Both the position numbers and the translations under genes were made by a program. This document shows, in pieces, positions 40,111 through 52,700 of a DNA stretch of 64,000 nucleotides. The notes under the pieces are model-generated. The model searched no databases. It saw nothing but the letters and a program-made list of their open reading frames with translations, and was not told where the DNA came from. The stretch spans positions 124,001 to 188,000 of the forward strand of contig NW_025947465.1 of the NCBI RefSeq assembly GCF_000764305.2, read 5' to 3'. The first letter of the stretch is position 1. Each line of letters opens with the position of its first letter. The stretch comes from Hyalella azteca (Eukaryota > Arthropoda > Malacostraca > Amphipoda > Hyalellidae).

Positions 40111-40621
40111 GCCCCCTTAGGCAAATGGCAAGCGCATAGTTGGCCGGCGCTGATACGGCGCCCTCGTTTGCCCAGTTGTTATCTTCTGTAACAACTGTGA
40201 GAGGTAGCAAGGGACAACATTTCATGCAAGAGCAAACATAATAGAGCATGAAAATTTGTTGATTATTATACACGAAAAATATATATGATTTTGCTATGGC
40301 AAACACACGCTTTAGGCATTGCTTTGCTTTGGAATTGAAAGTAGGATAATGTTTAAACTTTTTTGTAAGTGAAACGGATGAAATATCAAAGCAAAAACGT
40401 GTTGCCAAATTCTCAAGAGGGTATATCCGAAAACAAGAAATAACACATTAATAATTACTCAATCAACGCACTAAGAATTGAAGGCTATGTAAAGTAATGC
40501 AATTTTATGCAATTGAAATGTTATACAATGTAAATTTTATGTAATATATGCCTTCAGCAACTCATTAAAACAAGGGTCCGGATCAACAGGCACATGCTGC
40601 TAGTAGGGAGAGGAGGATACG

Positions 40622-40832
40622 ACAGCAGCGAGGACAAATGCTGCCAGCAGTGAGGGCAGCAGCTGCCAGCAGTGAGGGCAGCAGCTGCCAGCAGTGAGGG
40701 CAGCAGCTGCAGGCAGTGAGGGCAGCAGCTGCCAGCAGTGAGGGCAGCAGCTGCAGGCAGTGAGGGCAGCAGCTGCAGGCACTGAGGGCAGCAGCTGCCA
40801 GCAGTGAGGGCAACAGCTGCCAGCACCGAGGG
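40622..40832. repeat. 22-bp minisatellite
   Basis: About nine to ten units of AGCAGCTGCCAGCAGTGAGG plus GC, with CC/GG variants at one dinucleotide. Rich in CAGCTG E-box words. Confidence 0.97.
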
Positions 40833-43800
40833 CAGGTGTCCCTAAGTATATCGATTAGTCCAGCGCAAAAGAAGCCTCGATGGAGGGAACGACACGCGTT
40901 CAGCAGATGTGCAACGCGCGCTGTGACAACAACGGCAATTTCCTCGATAGATTTGCTTGATGTATCTCGGGCCGATTCGCAAGTTTCTAGGTCTCAATAA
41001 TATACAAAAGGTTCGCTTGAATCATTTTATAAGAACATTTCAAGTTCATTCTAACTTCATGGACGCAATTCATTCCAAGTCAGAACAAAATCCCACACAA
41101 AAAATTCATAAATTTTTAGCTTTGTGAAAACTTTGTTTGCTGAATGGGCATTAAAATAAGCATGCAACATCCTAACTTCAATGCGCTAAAAAACTGACAT
41201 TCGTGTTGAAAAGCCGAAACCGCATTACCCTAAACTTAGGAAACAGGGTAACACAGGGACTGGAATTTCCTGCGCACGCCCGCGCTCGTATTTTTTCAGT
41301 TGGATGTTGCGAAAGAGATAGAGACTTCCTAGAAAAGCCGGTCGTCGTAAGCTGGAGCCGCCATGCAGCAGGATATTTCTTTCATTTAACACTGACCTTG
41401 AAGTCGGAATGCCGCCCTGCTTGCCGGCAAAGCCGAGCCTCAGGAGGACGGATTCTGGCCTCGCCACAAGCTGCCTAGTGAGAGGCCAACTTGAGGCACT
41501 AACTGCCTTGGCCTCACCACAAGCTGCCTAGTGAGAGGCTAACTTGAGGCACTAAATGCCTTTGCTTTAGCAGGTTGATCGACTCAATATAAATTGAGAT
41601 ATTAGTTACCATGTTTTAGTAGACTGGCTGTCCCGGATAAAAGATCAGGGAAAAATATTTTGAATAAAAATCCGGACTTGGAGTTTTTTTAATAAATAAA
41701 AAATAGAGTGATGAAGAAAATTAGTGCCTACACGCATCGCTCCGACTCTTTTTACTTGTTTTTGCCGATTCAAAGAAACACTTACATTTAAGCAGTTTTT
41801 TTTATGAAAGCGATTTTGTCCAAAAAAAAAAAACTTTGATAAGACACCGTGCTAAAATGTTTATATTTTTCTCAAGTTCACCAGACAATGTTTATTCTCG
41901 TTATAGTTCATGCTTTTCAATACTGGAATACACATAAGGCCTTGATCTTTAACCTTGACCACGCAGGGGTAGTTGCACAATTACGTCGCATTCGTGCGAC
42001 TCAAGGTCAACATGATGATGAGCTTCAACCAACGCTGCAACTGAAACTTAGGCTTTCCGCTGTGAACCCAGATGGAAACAAACTATGGTACACATGCAAA
42101 TAATTACAAAGTAAATTAAATCTCTTCAATCTCTAAAGTCTCTCCCTAAAGTCTCTAAAGTAAATGTCTTCAATCTCTCAAGTTTATCATAATTATGAGA
42201 ATGGACGATACTAATATTTTTATTGTCCGGAATGACGGTCTGTTAACCAAATACCCAATAAAAACTTCACTCCCTTCATAATATTCTCGCGAGGGTATCC
42301 AAGGTCAGCCAGAACACCATGCAGCGACATGGTCCTTGACGCAACAATTTGCAACAATGATTTTTCGTAGGAACAGCTGCTTGAAAACTGCGCCGTCGCG
42401 TGACAGACGTAAGGACTCCAGACTTAATGAGGCTAGCCGTCATGACAGGGAATAAGAATTGCCTCAAAATACATTTCGCACATTTAAAGTTCTCAAGGAC
42501 AATTAAGGTAATGAGTATTAAAATTTTACAGCTGTAAAAAGTGACTTCACATACACGTATTGTCACGTATATTGTTAATCCAAGCGTATTGTCATAAAGT
42601 GTAAAGAAATTAAGATCCAAGTCTGGTCGGTTAATAAATAACTGATGCTAGCTAGACGATGAATAATACTCTATGAATCCGTACCATGGAAGCGTCAGGC
42701 AAGATTCATAGAAAGGAAGTGCGTAAGGACTCATGAGCGAGCTGCAGACAGAGGTGAACTGAAGGACAAGGTAGCGACTGCACCCGACGGGCTGCATTAG
42801 CTGCAGATCATGAGGTTGGCTAGGTTAGGTTAGGCGGCCTGCATTGCGGGAAAGTCGTCAAAGAAACAACACACTATCAATTATTTATTGTTTCGGACAA
42901 TTTTTGCAGAATTTACAGCGTCCGGTATCTGCTCTCTCGTTGGTGACCTAGATACCCACATCGTCAAAATTATAGTCGATACAGGAAGGTATTTTCTGAT
43001 ATCTGTTCAAGACAAAGTATGTTATAATTCGTAGGTTTCGATGCACGGAAACCTTGTCATCATTTAAACCAAGGATCAGGGTTAACTTTGGCAGATCGAT
43101 ATCATCAGTAAAGCAGTTGCAACACTTCATACCTTGTCATTTCCGGCGCCTCGATCTTGAACTTGATTTTCTAGTGCAGCGTGGAGCTCGAGCTCTCTCA
43201 TGCAGCTTCGGTGCGACGAAGACAGGAAGGAACAATTCAATCCTACAGACTTGGATCATTAGTTTGCCTGAATCACATGATCACCAAGAATTTATTAACA
43301 AATAAAACGACAAGTAAATTTACCCTTACGTTAACGCAAATGAGTCCTCACGGTTTCATTGATACGGTAAATTTACTTAGCGTTTTCTTTGCTAATAAAT
43401 TCTTGAAACACTTCAAACTTGCTGACATGGCAGTTCAGGTTCGGTTGTTTCGGTATGGTGATTACTTATTTCGTACGTGTATTTAATGCTTCTATTGCAT
43501 ACAAAGCTTATTCTTCAAGTCGTTATTTACTGATTATAGTTTTCAGAGTCTCTTTCTTCTAGTTTTTATCAGAGTTTTTATTATAGTTTTTCAGAGTCTG
43601 TTTCTTACTTCCTTTCTAATAATGACACGGTATTGATAACTCGTAATAAATTTAAACCGTGAATAATTACGGGTTACATCTTCATTATATGCATGACGAT
43701 GCTGCCGACTCATGCCTTGTTTGGCTGTGAATGTTTCAACCGACCAATCAGTGCATAGGATAAATGAAGGTATGATGCAGGAGTCCGTAAGTAACCGCGT

Positions 43801-45485
43801 CGGCGAGGTTCGAAAAGATTTTACCAAGTTTTTCAATTTACACCTAAATTTTGATCTGTTAATGGAGGCGATTCGAAAAATTCCCCTGGATCAGATGGAC
43901 GAGACGCGAAGTTTCAAGTGTTCGAGGCACGAGGCTATCAATTATCTGTTATCTTATCGACGAGACAATCGAGAAAAAAAGAACTGATCAGTTGCCGGGG
44001 AGGTATACATAATACATATAGCAATGGACCTTGTTCTTGTTTCTCGTTGTTGAATTCGGTCACTATCCGAGTTTATTGACCGAGTTTTATCATCCGAGTT
44101 TTATTATCCGAGTATCCAAAAACTATCTTGGTTGCGTAATCCTGAGTCGTCTGTACAGAACTATCGCAATTGAACAGACGATCTGATGTATTGCACTGCT
44201 TTGGATCTAATTAAAATGTTGGAACGAATGTGCGTGAGTTATGCTTGGCCATGGCCATGGGCTTTTAAAGCGATTGCCTGAGAGCGCTCATGCAGTCTCT
44301 TTTAAATTCAAAAACTTTTCCTGTAATATTTTGAGATTTAATATTTACGTTTAACAGCCGGGAAGATCGTTGTAAAAACTAAAAAAAAAAACATTTTTAA
44401 TGCAAATGAAATAAAATTAGGTTGCCAGAGTCATAAAGTAATAATAACTAACAAGAAATTAGAACGAATGCTCTTGAATGCATTTCGTTGTCACAAATAG
44501 GCACTGGCATAGGGTTCGTGTACAATTGTACATATAACGGTCACCAGAGCCTACCTACTTTGGACGGTATAGGCACCTGTAGCGCTCGGCTAAAGGCAGC
44601 AGCTGCAGTAACAGCAGCAGGTGCATGGCAGGTGTTGCAGCTGCAATTAGAACACGAGCCCGTGGCAGCTGTCATGGTTATTTTCAAGTACTCTCTCGTA
44701 TAGACACTTTCAAACAATCTTTTTAGTATTGATGAACGGGCATACTTGACACTATAAGGGAAAAAAACATAGTCAACTATTTTCATGATATCGTTCTGCA
44801 TGAAATCCCAGCGATAACTGAGTACCTAGTTTACTAAAAACAAGAATATTCCTCTATTGCTGGTTAGCGAGTATATTTCAAGTTCGTCGACAGTAGATAA
44901 GAATTGAATGAATAATAAAGAGACCATTTTAAAACCAAATTTCGATAGTGAACCATATAACTTTCAGTAAAAAGTCAGACGATGAAGCAGTGTAGTGACT
45001 CAGCGTTATTTCCACCCACGCTCAGGAAAGGAGAAAGCTTAACTCGGCTCGCGAAACATAGTTTTCTAATCAATACAAGAAGACAAGCAGCTAGCCTTTC
45101 GCCGTGACGTGATGTGAAAGTAATATAGAAAGTGAAAGAGGGCCAGCTCGGCTGAAAGTGAAAGACGATATACTCGTTGCTCAAGACTCGGTCAAGAGAA
45201 AGGAAAGGAGCGTTTGGGAGGAGAGGCAACAGATTATACCTTCTCCGATCTGTATATTATATTGGACCTGTCACAGTGTTATAAAAGCACTTCCTAACAG
45301 GTTAAATTTGAACTGATCTCTTGGTTGAATTGCACCTGTTACAGGTTATATCGACGGGCGATGATGTCAGTCGGTAATCCTGGTGGTTATGTAAGACCAT
45401 CTGCAGGTTACACTGGCATAGATTTACAAGTTACGTTAGGCCTGCTAAAGGTCATAACAGTAGTTCTAAAAGGATACACACGCTA
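40833..45485. other. Gene-poor region
   Basis: No recognised gene. Holds a 53-bp duplication (41457-41562), a GC-richer patch at 41240-41460 and degenerate CCTGTTACAGGT-like words from about 45265. Short open frames (for example 43712-43987 plus) show no known domain. Confidence 0.5.
41457..41562. repeat. 53-bp tandem duplication
   Basis: GGCCTC(G/A)CCACAAGCTGCC and TAGTGAGAGGC(C/T)AACTTGAG occur twice in tandem with few differences. Confidence 0.93.
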
Positions 45486-46261
45486 CGTCTAGCCTGTTAC
45501 AGGTCACACCGGCAAGATTCTATATAAGTTACACAAAAGAAATTAGTGAAAAAATTGAAGCTCTTAACATTTGCACCTAGAAATTAATGAACAACCTAAT
45601 GCTTGCAAGTTATTTTAACTTGATAATTATTACCTACTTATTAAGCAAACACTATACATTCAGACAAACTATTTAAAAAATCAACTACTAGCGCGGACGT
45701 CAAATCACTCCAAGCTTCGCTTATTTTTATTATTATTATTACCATTATCGAAAAACTTACGACCACAGCATAGATATTGTTAAATACAATTTTCAGCAAT
45801 AATTTAATAAAAGTTATATCGAACGTCTAGCCTGTTACAGGTCACACCGGCAAGATTAGATATAAGTTGCACAATAGAAATTATTGAAAAAATTGAAGTT
45901 CTTAACATTAGCACCTAGAAATTAATGAACAAGCTAATGCTTGCAAATTATTTTAACTTGATAATTATTAGTTATAACCAAACACTATATATTCAAACAC
46001 AAACTATTTGAAACATCAACTACTAGCACATTAAAGTTTTACTGCAATTAACAACGTCAACCACATTACATGTAAGAAGTTACCTTTAACCATTTTTTTC
46101 TTTTTCCATATCGATGCATGACAGTCGCGGACGTCAAATCAATCCAAGCTTCGCTTATTTTTATTATCATTATTATTACTATGATCGAAGAACTTACGAC
46201 CACAGCGCAGATATTGCTGAATACAATTTTCAGCAATAATTTAATAAAAGTTATATCGCAC
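45486..46261. repeat. Tandem duplication, units of 338 and 438 bp
   Basis: Unit 1 (45486-45823) and unit 2 (45824-46261) both begin CGTCTAGCCTGTTACAGGTC and end AAAAGTTATATCG(A/C)ACG. Unit 2 contains about 100 extra bases (about 46024-46126) that unit 1 lacks. Identity is around nine tenths by eye. Confidence 0.95.
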
Positions 46262-46329
46262 GCTCATCGCCATGAGGTTTGAAACTTCTACCAATCAAAG
46301 GCTCGAAATTCTCATGTTTGATTCATAAC

Positions 46330-46990
46330 CGAACTTACGATTATCTCTGAACTCCGACAGAACCGACGATCTCCAGAGAACGCGCTGTTATCGAACGAAT
46401 TTCCGGGTAACCTTTTTCGCGAGTTCTCGGAGAGAGGAGACGGGCAAAACTAACGACCGTTTGAGGAGAAGCAGTCGCTGCATTCACGAAGCAGGAATGT
46501 GGCGCGAAGAAAAGAGAGCAGGAGAAGGGTGGTGAAAAGCGGACTGGGGATTAGGGGGAAGGGTGGGACTGGAGGCGGGAGGTATACATGACCAGTAAAG
46601 GGGTTAGCATGTCAGGCAAATTCATGCCAGCCAAACGCTCGATCTAGAGAAGATGCGACAAAAAAAGCCACCACGCCATGCAACCGGTTCAGGAGATCGA
46701 GCGAGCTCTGCAGCTACTGACATCATCCACATAACCGCGAGCAGCGATCACCACCATCGCAGTGCACGCCCGCCTCACTTCGACGAGTCTGCGCGTACTA
46801 CGACGGATTGCGCACACAGATAATTAGGCGGTCAATTCCTGGAATCTCGTCAGTTCAGTTAAAGATTGCGAGTGATTTATTACATTAACCTGAGCCAATA
46901 TTAACCGCTTCCAATATAAGAAGTGAACATCATATTATAACAAGGCACGAAAAGGAAAAGAATCGGCGACAGGCCACATCAGGCCTACAC
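46330..46990. promoter_or_regulatory. CpG-dense, promoter-like block
   Basis: Unusually many CpG for this window (for example 46340-46500 and 46680-46830), followed on the plus strand by CGTCAGTTCAGTTAAAG, which contains the arthropod initiator word TCAGTT twice. Strand and gene served are unknown; it might serve the BTB-ZF gene (minus) or an unseen transcript. Confidence 0.2.
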
Positions 46991-49900
46991 TTCAGCTCCG
47001 AGATTAATATGTTATGTTATGTTATTAGACCTTCTAAAGGTGATGCAGAATACGATGCACACAATAAAGTCGGAGGCAAAACCTCACAGACATCCATGAC
47101 AAGCGTGTGTCCAATGAGACATCAACCTTCACAGCAGGACAGAACACTTGTGTTCATATACTCATGGGGTCACTGCCACGGCCTCAGTTCATGACAGGTG
47201 TGCTCTAAATAAGCTTAGAATCGCAGGGTGCACCACAATACGTGAAGCATGCCATTGACCTTACAGGCAGCGGCGTAATGGCCTCTACAATAAAGGATCA
47301 CGCAGGTCTTCACACCTCTATTAAGGATCAAAAGATGAGACGCGGAATCTTTTCCACGTGAATTGAGGTTTTCGAAATTAAAGCATTTCATTAGAGTTGG
47401 AATATCATTTAATTGCCTAACTTCTGTTTTCTTTTACTAGATTTGCAACAAACAGTAAAGATGCACTTACGTATATCATGTATGAAACTTTCACTATATT
47501 GTTGAAGCTCCCAATTCTTTGATATAAAGGCTAAAAATTTCTGGTGTCCAAAATTGTAGTGCCAAACGCAAACAAAACGCTCTCTAACACCTAGGAAAAA
47601 TGAAATGGAAGTAAAATTCAGAAAAAATAACTACTTCAAAGTCATCATAGTGATGCAGCCGCTATCGGATTGCACCATTAATATTGATGCATCTACATTG
47701 CACGCAATGCCATTCCGAATCGAGTGTTTCGCCCGTCATACCAGAAATTGATGAACAGTTTTCACTGACCGCGAGAAAATCATCTCTTCTAATCAAATTA
47801 GGTCCAATTATTTCGCTGTGCGATTCGAGGGTAAATGCTAGCACTATAATTATTTCCATGATGTAATTTAGGAGCAACAATCTCCATTAAAAGCTATAGA
47901 CTAAAATACTCTAGGAGTAATAGTACCTGGAGTTTCAACTATCAGTTTGTGTTGTTTGGCAAAAGAAAACTTAGGAGAAGAAGATCAGATGAAATCACGC
48001 ACGAATACACAAAGCCCTTTAGAGTTGAAACAAAGGAGTCCAAATTCTCCTGCGCAAATTTTAAAAGTTTGGAAAATAATGACATTGTTAATAGCTTGAG
48101 AAAGCACGGACGTGAAGTACACGATTCCGTGCACACGCACGTTTACAATGCTAGATCAGAAGACCAAGAAAGAGAGAGGGTCCTTGCGAAAGAATGTTCT
48201 CTTTCCAACGCTCGGTGAAAGTGTTGTAGTGGCTGGAGCCTGTCGTTGGTACGGAACGTAATTCTACTAAGCTCTCCTGTTTGGAAAAATAACGTTCACG
48301 GGAAATGATTAGTGGATATCAACAGTGTTATTTAACGGAAGACAAAATTAAAATTTACAGTAATTATATTATTTTGTTTTAATCAAACTTACCTAACATC
48401 GCTTAACTGAATATCTTAACCAAACGGGTTTTGAAGTCGGGCGTCGAAAGGAGTGTTTTATGTAAATTGACTTCAGTTTGATTTGAGATTCGTTGAATGA
48501 TATTGTTCATAGTGCGCATTAGAAAATGGAACATTTGGTAATCCTATCCCATTCAAGCGTCAAGTAAGAACTGCGCAGCATGCAACAATATTGCAATGGC
48601 TAAATACAATGGCTCAAAAGTTGCTTAGTATCGATGCATGAATGAGATGTGACATCAAAGAAACGCCCAATATAAGACATCGATGTTTGTTAAATGTCAC
48701 ATTTATTGTAGAATCGACGAAACTTTGAATGATACACGAAATCAACGTTTCTTATGTGTCTTAAATGATGCATGATTAGAGAAACGTTGTTCCAATTGCA
48801 ATGATTGATCGTGTTACCCTCACTGTCGAGCACCAAGTGTACTGTACTGTCCCCGGGCGCGTGTCACAGTACTTACGTCGGAATAACACTACAAAATAGA
48901 AGAATATTCCTAACTTCCTCTTTACGATAAGTTATTTCAGCACACAATCCAATAAATATTTCTCTATAACCGGTTTATTTTGATATGGACGAGGCAGAAT
49001 AGTGTCATTAATAAATTATAACGACGTTATTACCTTTTGCATTTGCATTTGTAACTTCATCTGCATTTACCATCTGCTAGTCCAACCGATATAAGGATTG
49101 CCAAATACCATTAAACATTTAATGCATATACGAGTATCAGTGAACTAATTCAACGTTTACGTTAATATCCTCCACTTAGAAAATAAATTCAACCTCATTA
49201 TGATCATTATTATATATACTAGTAATAATCAATATCTATTTTTAGAAATAAATCAAGTTGAGCTCAGGAACTAATTTCACATTTTAATCATTTCGTTTCG
49301 AATGTCATATTAGGCACGCCAGCAGAAAGTCCTTGGAAGACGGCTTATAGTCTTGGAGCTCTCCACCAGCTAACCTAACCTATACTCTTCGCCCCTGGCA
49401 GGTCCACGAAGTGGCACCTAAGCTTCAAGGACAAAGTGTTGCAGGTTGCAGGCCGCAGACACTTGCAGACGAATGCGTTGTCTGTCATACAAGTCTTCTT
49501 GACATCAAATTTGATTTAAAAAACAGCTTCAAATTTCTGAAATTTTACTTATTTACGTCACCAAACTGGATGATGAACACGATTTCTTGACAGGGAACAG
49601 GTTGTTGAATACGACATCTCAGTCATTCATGTTAATTTAATTCACGACTCACGACTGTCGCCATTAAATTGAATTTAGATTGGGTCATTAGCACGAAAAA
49701 TAGTTGATGCGTTTTAAATAAAATTAGATTGGCATTTAACACTTCACAGTCATCGCAAATCGTCTTCTAAAATCTTAAATACTGAGTAATCAAGGTGACT
49801 CAAGCATAGATCTGCACCGAAGTGCTCAAGTGATGTCAAGAATCACAAATTAAACTGCAAACAAATATTCATGTTGCGCGCATTTAGGTTAGTAGCTAAC

Positions 49901-52078
49901 TAGTGTATTACATTGTAATGCGATTTGTTGTGCGTATGAAATTTATAAATCAGGCGTTACTGGTTATTTCGGCACAAACGAAGGCTTTACGCATTTCAAG
50001 TATCTGCTATGCAGGTTTCTGTCTGCTCTCGAAACCCATCAGGACGTTTACTGTTTGTTGGGAGAGTATGGGAGAGGGTTTCTTAAGAAAGATCATAAAA
50101 AGCTATTAGTAATCAGAAAAAACATACTATTTAAAGAAAAATATGCTTACTGGCAAACATGCAGGCAAAATCTTCTCTAAATAATTTGCCATCCAAACGA
50201 TGAAACAAAACTAGAAGGTCAATTTAAAATACATCTTATGCGTCGTTGGAAGCCTCGCGACAGATGACGAGATGAGTCGATAACGTGTTATTGCCATTAC
50301 TTGTAAGACCTGCTTACTGATTCTTCTTCGTGGGTTACAAATTGATGAACAATCAAAATAATCGACAGATTTCAAGCGTTGCTGAAGGAATTTAGATGTG
50401 ATGCTCTGTACACTTATCTATAGATTTGGTTAATACTCACATATTATAACATCATCATAACAACATATGTCAGTCTGACTACTGACCGCTAAATACGCAC
50501 ATTCTTCCATAAATACACGTAGGCACTCACAATTAGTGTATGCACAGAGGTAATTTCGTTACTGAAGCTCTCACATGGAAATTAATTAGTTCGGGACTGG
50601 AAAATTTTTTGAGTTTAAATAAAATCCATGAGTATGAGGTGTGTGGATAGACATAGTTAAAATGACAGTCACCATATATCACCACCATATTTGATCGAAC
50701 ATCGATACTTGATACCAAGTTCGTTTTTGTCTCTTGAGGTTACGCAAGCAGAAAACATTCAATTAACCTAATAACTAACGCTCATATTTAAATAAATAAG
50801 TTCAAGGAGCAAGCACAGAATATAATAGATCTTGCAATTTTGAGTGTTCTACTTTCGGATGGTGCTGCAATAGACGTTCAAAGTAAAAGCTGAAAATTTT
50901 GAATCCATATGTTGGAACATGTGCATAAAAAAAAAGTTTGCACAAAAACTGCTTTCTGGTCCGCTATTCGAGGTCTGGGAAAGAAGTATGTTACGACTCT
51001 GTGAAAATTAGACCAAATTTTTCGATTTATTCTACGAGGATTAATTTGAACACAATAGAAAATTTCGAACGAGTAGACCAGCTCGAGCAAGCCCGACATG
51101 AAGCATGTCGGCTAAAAAAAATCCAACAGATCATTGACGCATGCGGAAGTGATGACGGATAGAGTGCAGAGGAAATCCCTCAGGCTTCGTCTGAAACTAA
51201 AGCCTGTGACTCTGCACACACTATCTTCATTGTTATATGCCTACTATGTACTTACTATCTTCGTCGTTAACTTAAAATTAGGTTCATTTAACTATTGAAG
51301 GAGATAACCGCTCTGCAAATAGATATCCGGCGAATAGTATATATATTATCTTGGTATATGAAAAGAATATATAAGAATAGATGACATCAAAACTATTAAT
51401 ATGAGAAAAAAGTCCTAGGTGGCCTGGAATTATTCAACGGTTAGCTTTTATTATAATGCGGTTAGAGATGAAAAGATTATGTAAAGAGTAATAATTCTCG
51501 TCGAACCTGTAAATCATAATAACAAACAAATATTGGCATTTAAAAGTATGTAAGGCTATCAGGGATAACGTCTCGTACCTATTAGTCTTCAGCTGGGTCG
51601 GCATGAGTACTGGGTTGAGATGCAAGTCTCACTGATCGTCAGCTGAGTAAGTAGTCACGCAATAATGTGTTGGCTTCTAGAAGCAATCCTTGATGATGAG
51701 TAGTTCAACTAAACAATTATAAATTTTTCATCACAAAAGGCATTAGGTGAAGAATATTTTCAAGACATTGAGAGTCGTTAAAAAATTCACTTACATGTAT
51801 TTCTTAGGCACTTAGATGAGGAACTTTAAGTTGAGCTTGCCGTGTTTATTCTATGTAAACTTGTCCTGCCTAGAGCTAGTTAAAGGTCCTCAGTAGTTTT
51901 CATAAGTCACTTCCTTTCCACAACAGTCACATTCGGTATCACGTCAAGCATTTGCATCGTTATGTACTGATCAGTCTGTCAATTAATTTCACAGAAAAAC
52001 TATCATTTATTGATTTACTAACGAGTGTCGTTGAGTGCTTGTCTGTTGTGGGTAAGTGATTTACTTCAGTGTACGTAC
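46991..52078. other. Gene-poor region
   Basis: AT-rich with no recognised gene, RNA or element. Small open frames such as 47949-48218 and 50938-51162 (plus) have coding-like composition but no family I recognise. Confidence 0.5.
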
Positions 52079-52700
52079 CTCGAGCAAAAGGTGGGCAGTT
52101 TGACACTTTGTACCATGATAGATGCCAAAGACTCAAGAGCGAGCAATGGGCTGAGTTCTGGATTCACTTCGGCAGTTTGCTTTCTGTTGTTGGGTGTGGA
52201 ATGTTGAGTGGCAATACTCGTCGGTTGGGGTTTGGTGGTAATGTTGGGAGTACGGTAGACTAGATGATGAGAATTACGGAACGGCGAAGGAGATTGCGCT
52301 AGTCGCGAAGGAGATTGAGGAACCCGGAAAGGTGATCTCGAAGGATGAGGTGTCGATCGTGGACGATGTGTGTCTGGGTTGTAACGATTGAGAGGTGGAA
52401 GTGGAGGCAGGTGAGGTAACAGCTTGACGTATTGGTCAGGAGTGAGGTGACTAAGAGGAGGTGTAATGGGGAGAGAAAAATTGGAACGCAAGCTGTTTTG
52501 GAGACTTTGAGGTAGTGGATTGAGCGGTGGTAGAGGGTGAGTGAAATGTGTGAGTGTGTGTAGTGGTGGAGGGTTCACGGCTGATGTAGAAATTGTGGCG
52601 GTTGAGGGATACACGTTGGGAGAACAGAGCTTGGCCTCGAGGAGAGGGTAGATTCCTCTGTGCACTGAGGAATCAACGGCGGAAGAGAAGGCTGACAATC
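52079..52700 (-). CDS. Possible proline-rich internal exon of an unknown gene
   Basis: A 622-nt minus-strand segment open in one frame, bounded by an acceptor TTAGTATTGTACAG and a donor GTACGTAC. The predicted product is rich in Pro, Ser, Thr and His (PLPPLNPLPQSLQNSL, LLPHLPPLPPLNRYNPDTHR, SPFRVPQSPSRLAQSPSPFR) and low in complexity; no domain is recognised. There is an in-frame stop just upstream of the acceptor, so it would have to be internal. Strand bias (C-rich minus strand) could also explain the open frame. No partner exon was found; it might be an upstream exon of the BTB-ZF gene or of a gene not otherwise visible. Confidence 0.33.

Noticed and set aside
39777..40191. Overlapping open frames of 120-136 codons on the plus strand and 70 on the minus
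   Set aside because: They exist because the 48-bp repeat unit is divisible by three and lacks stops; several frames are open at once and none has non-repeat coding sequence.
40554..40826. Three overlapping minus-strand frames of Leu/Ala/Cys-rich repeats
   Set aside because: By-product of the 22-bp minisatellite.
42815..42835. GGTTAGGTTAGG, resembling the arthropod telomere repeat TTAGG
   Set aside because: Only two to three units; chance or a tiny interstitial trace.
43712..43987. 91-codon plus-strand open frame with a charged C-terminal half
   Set aside because: No homology recognised; isolated.
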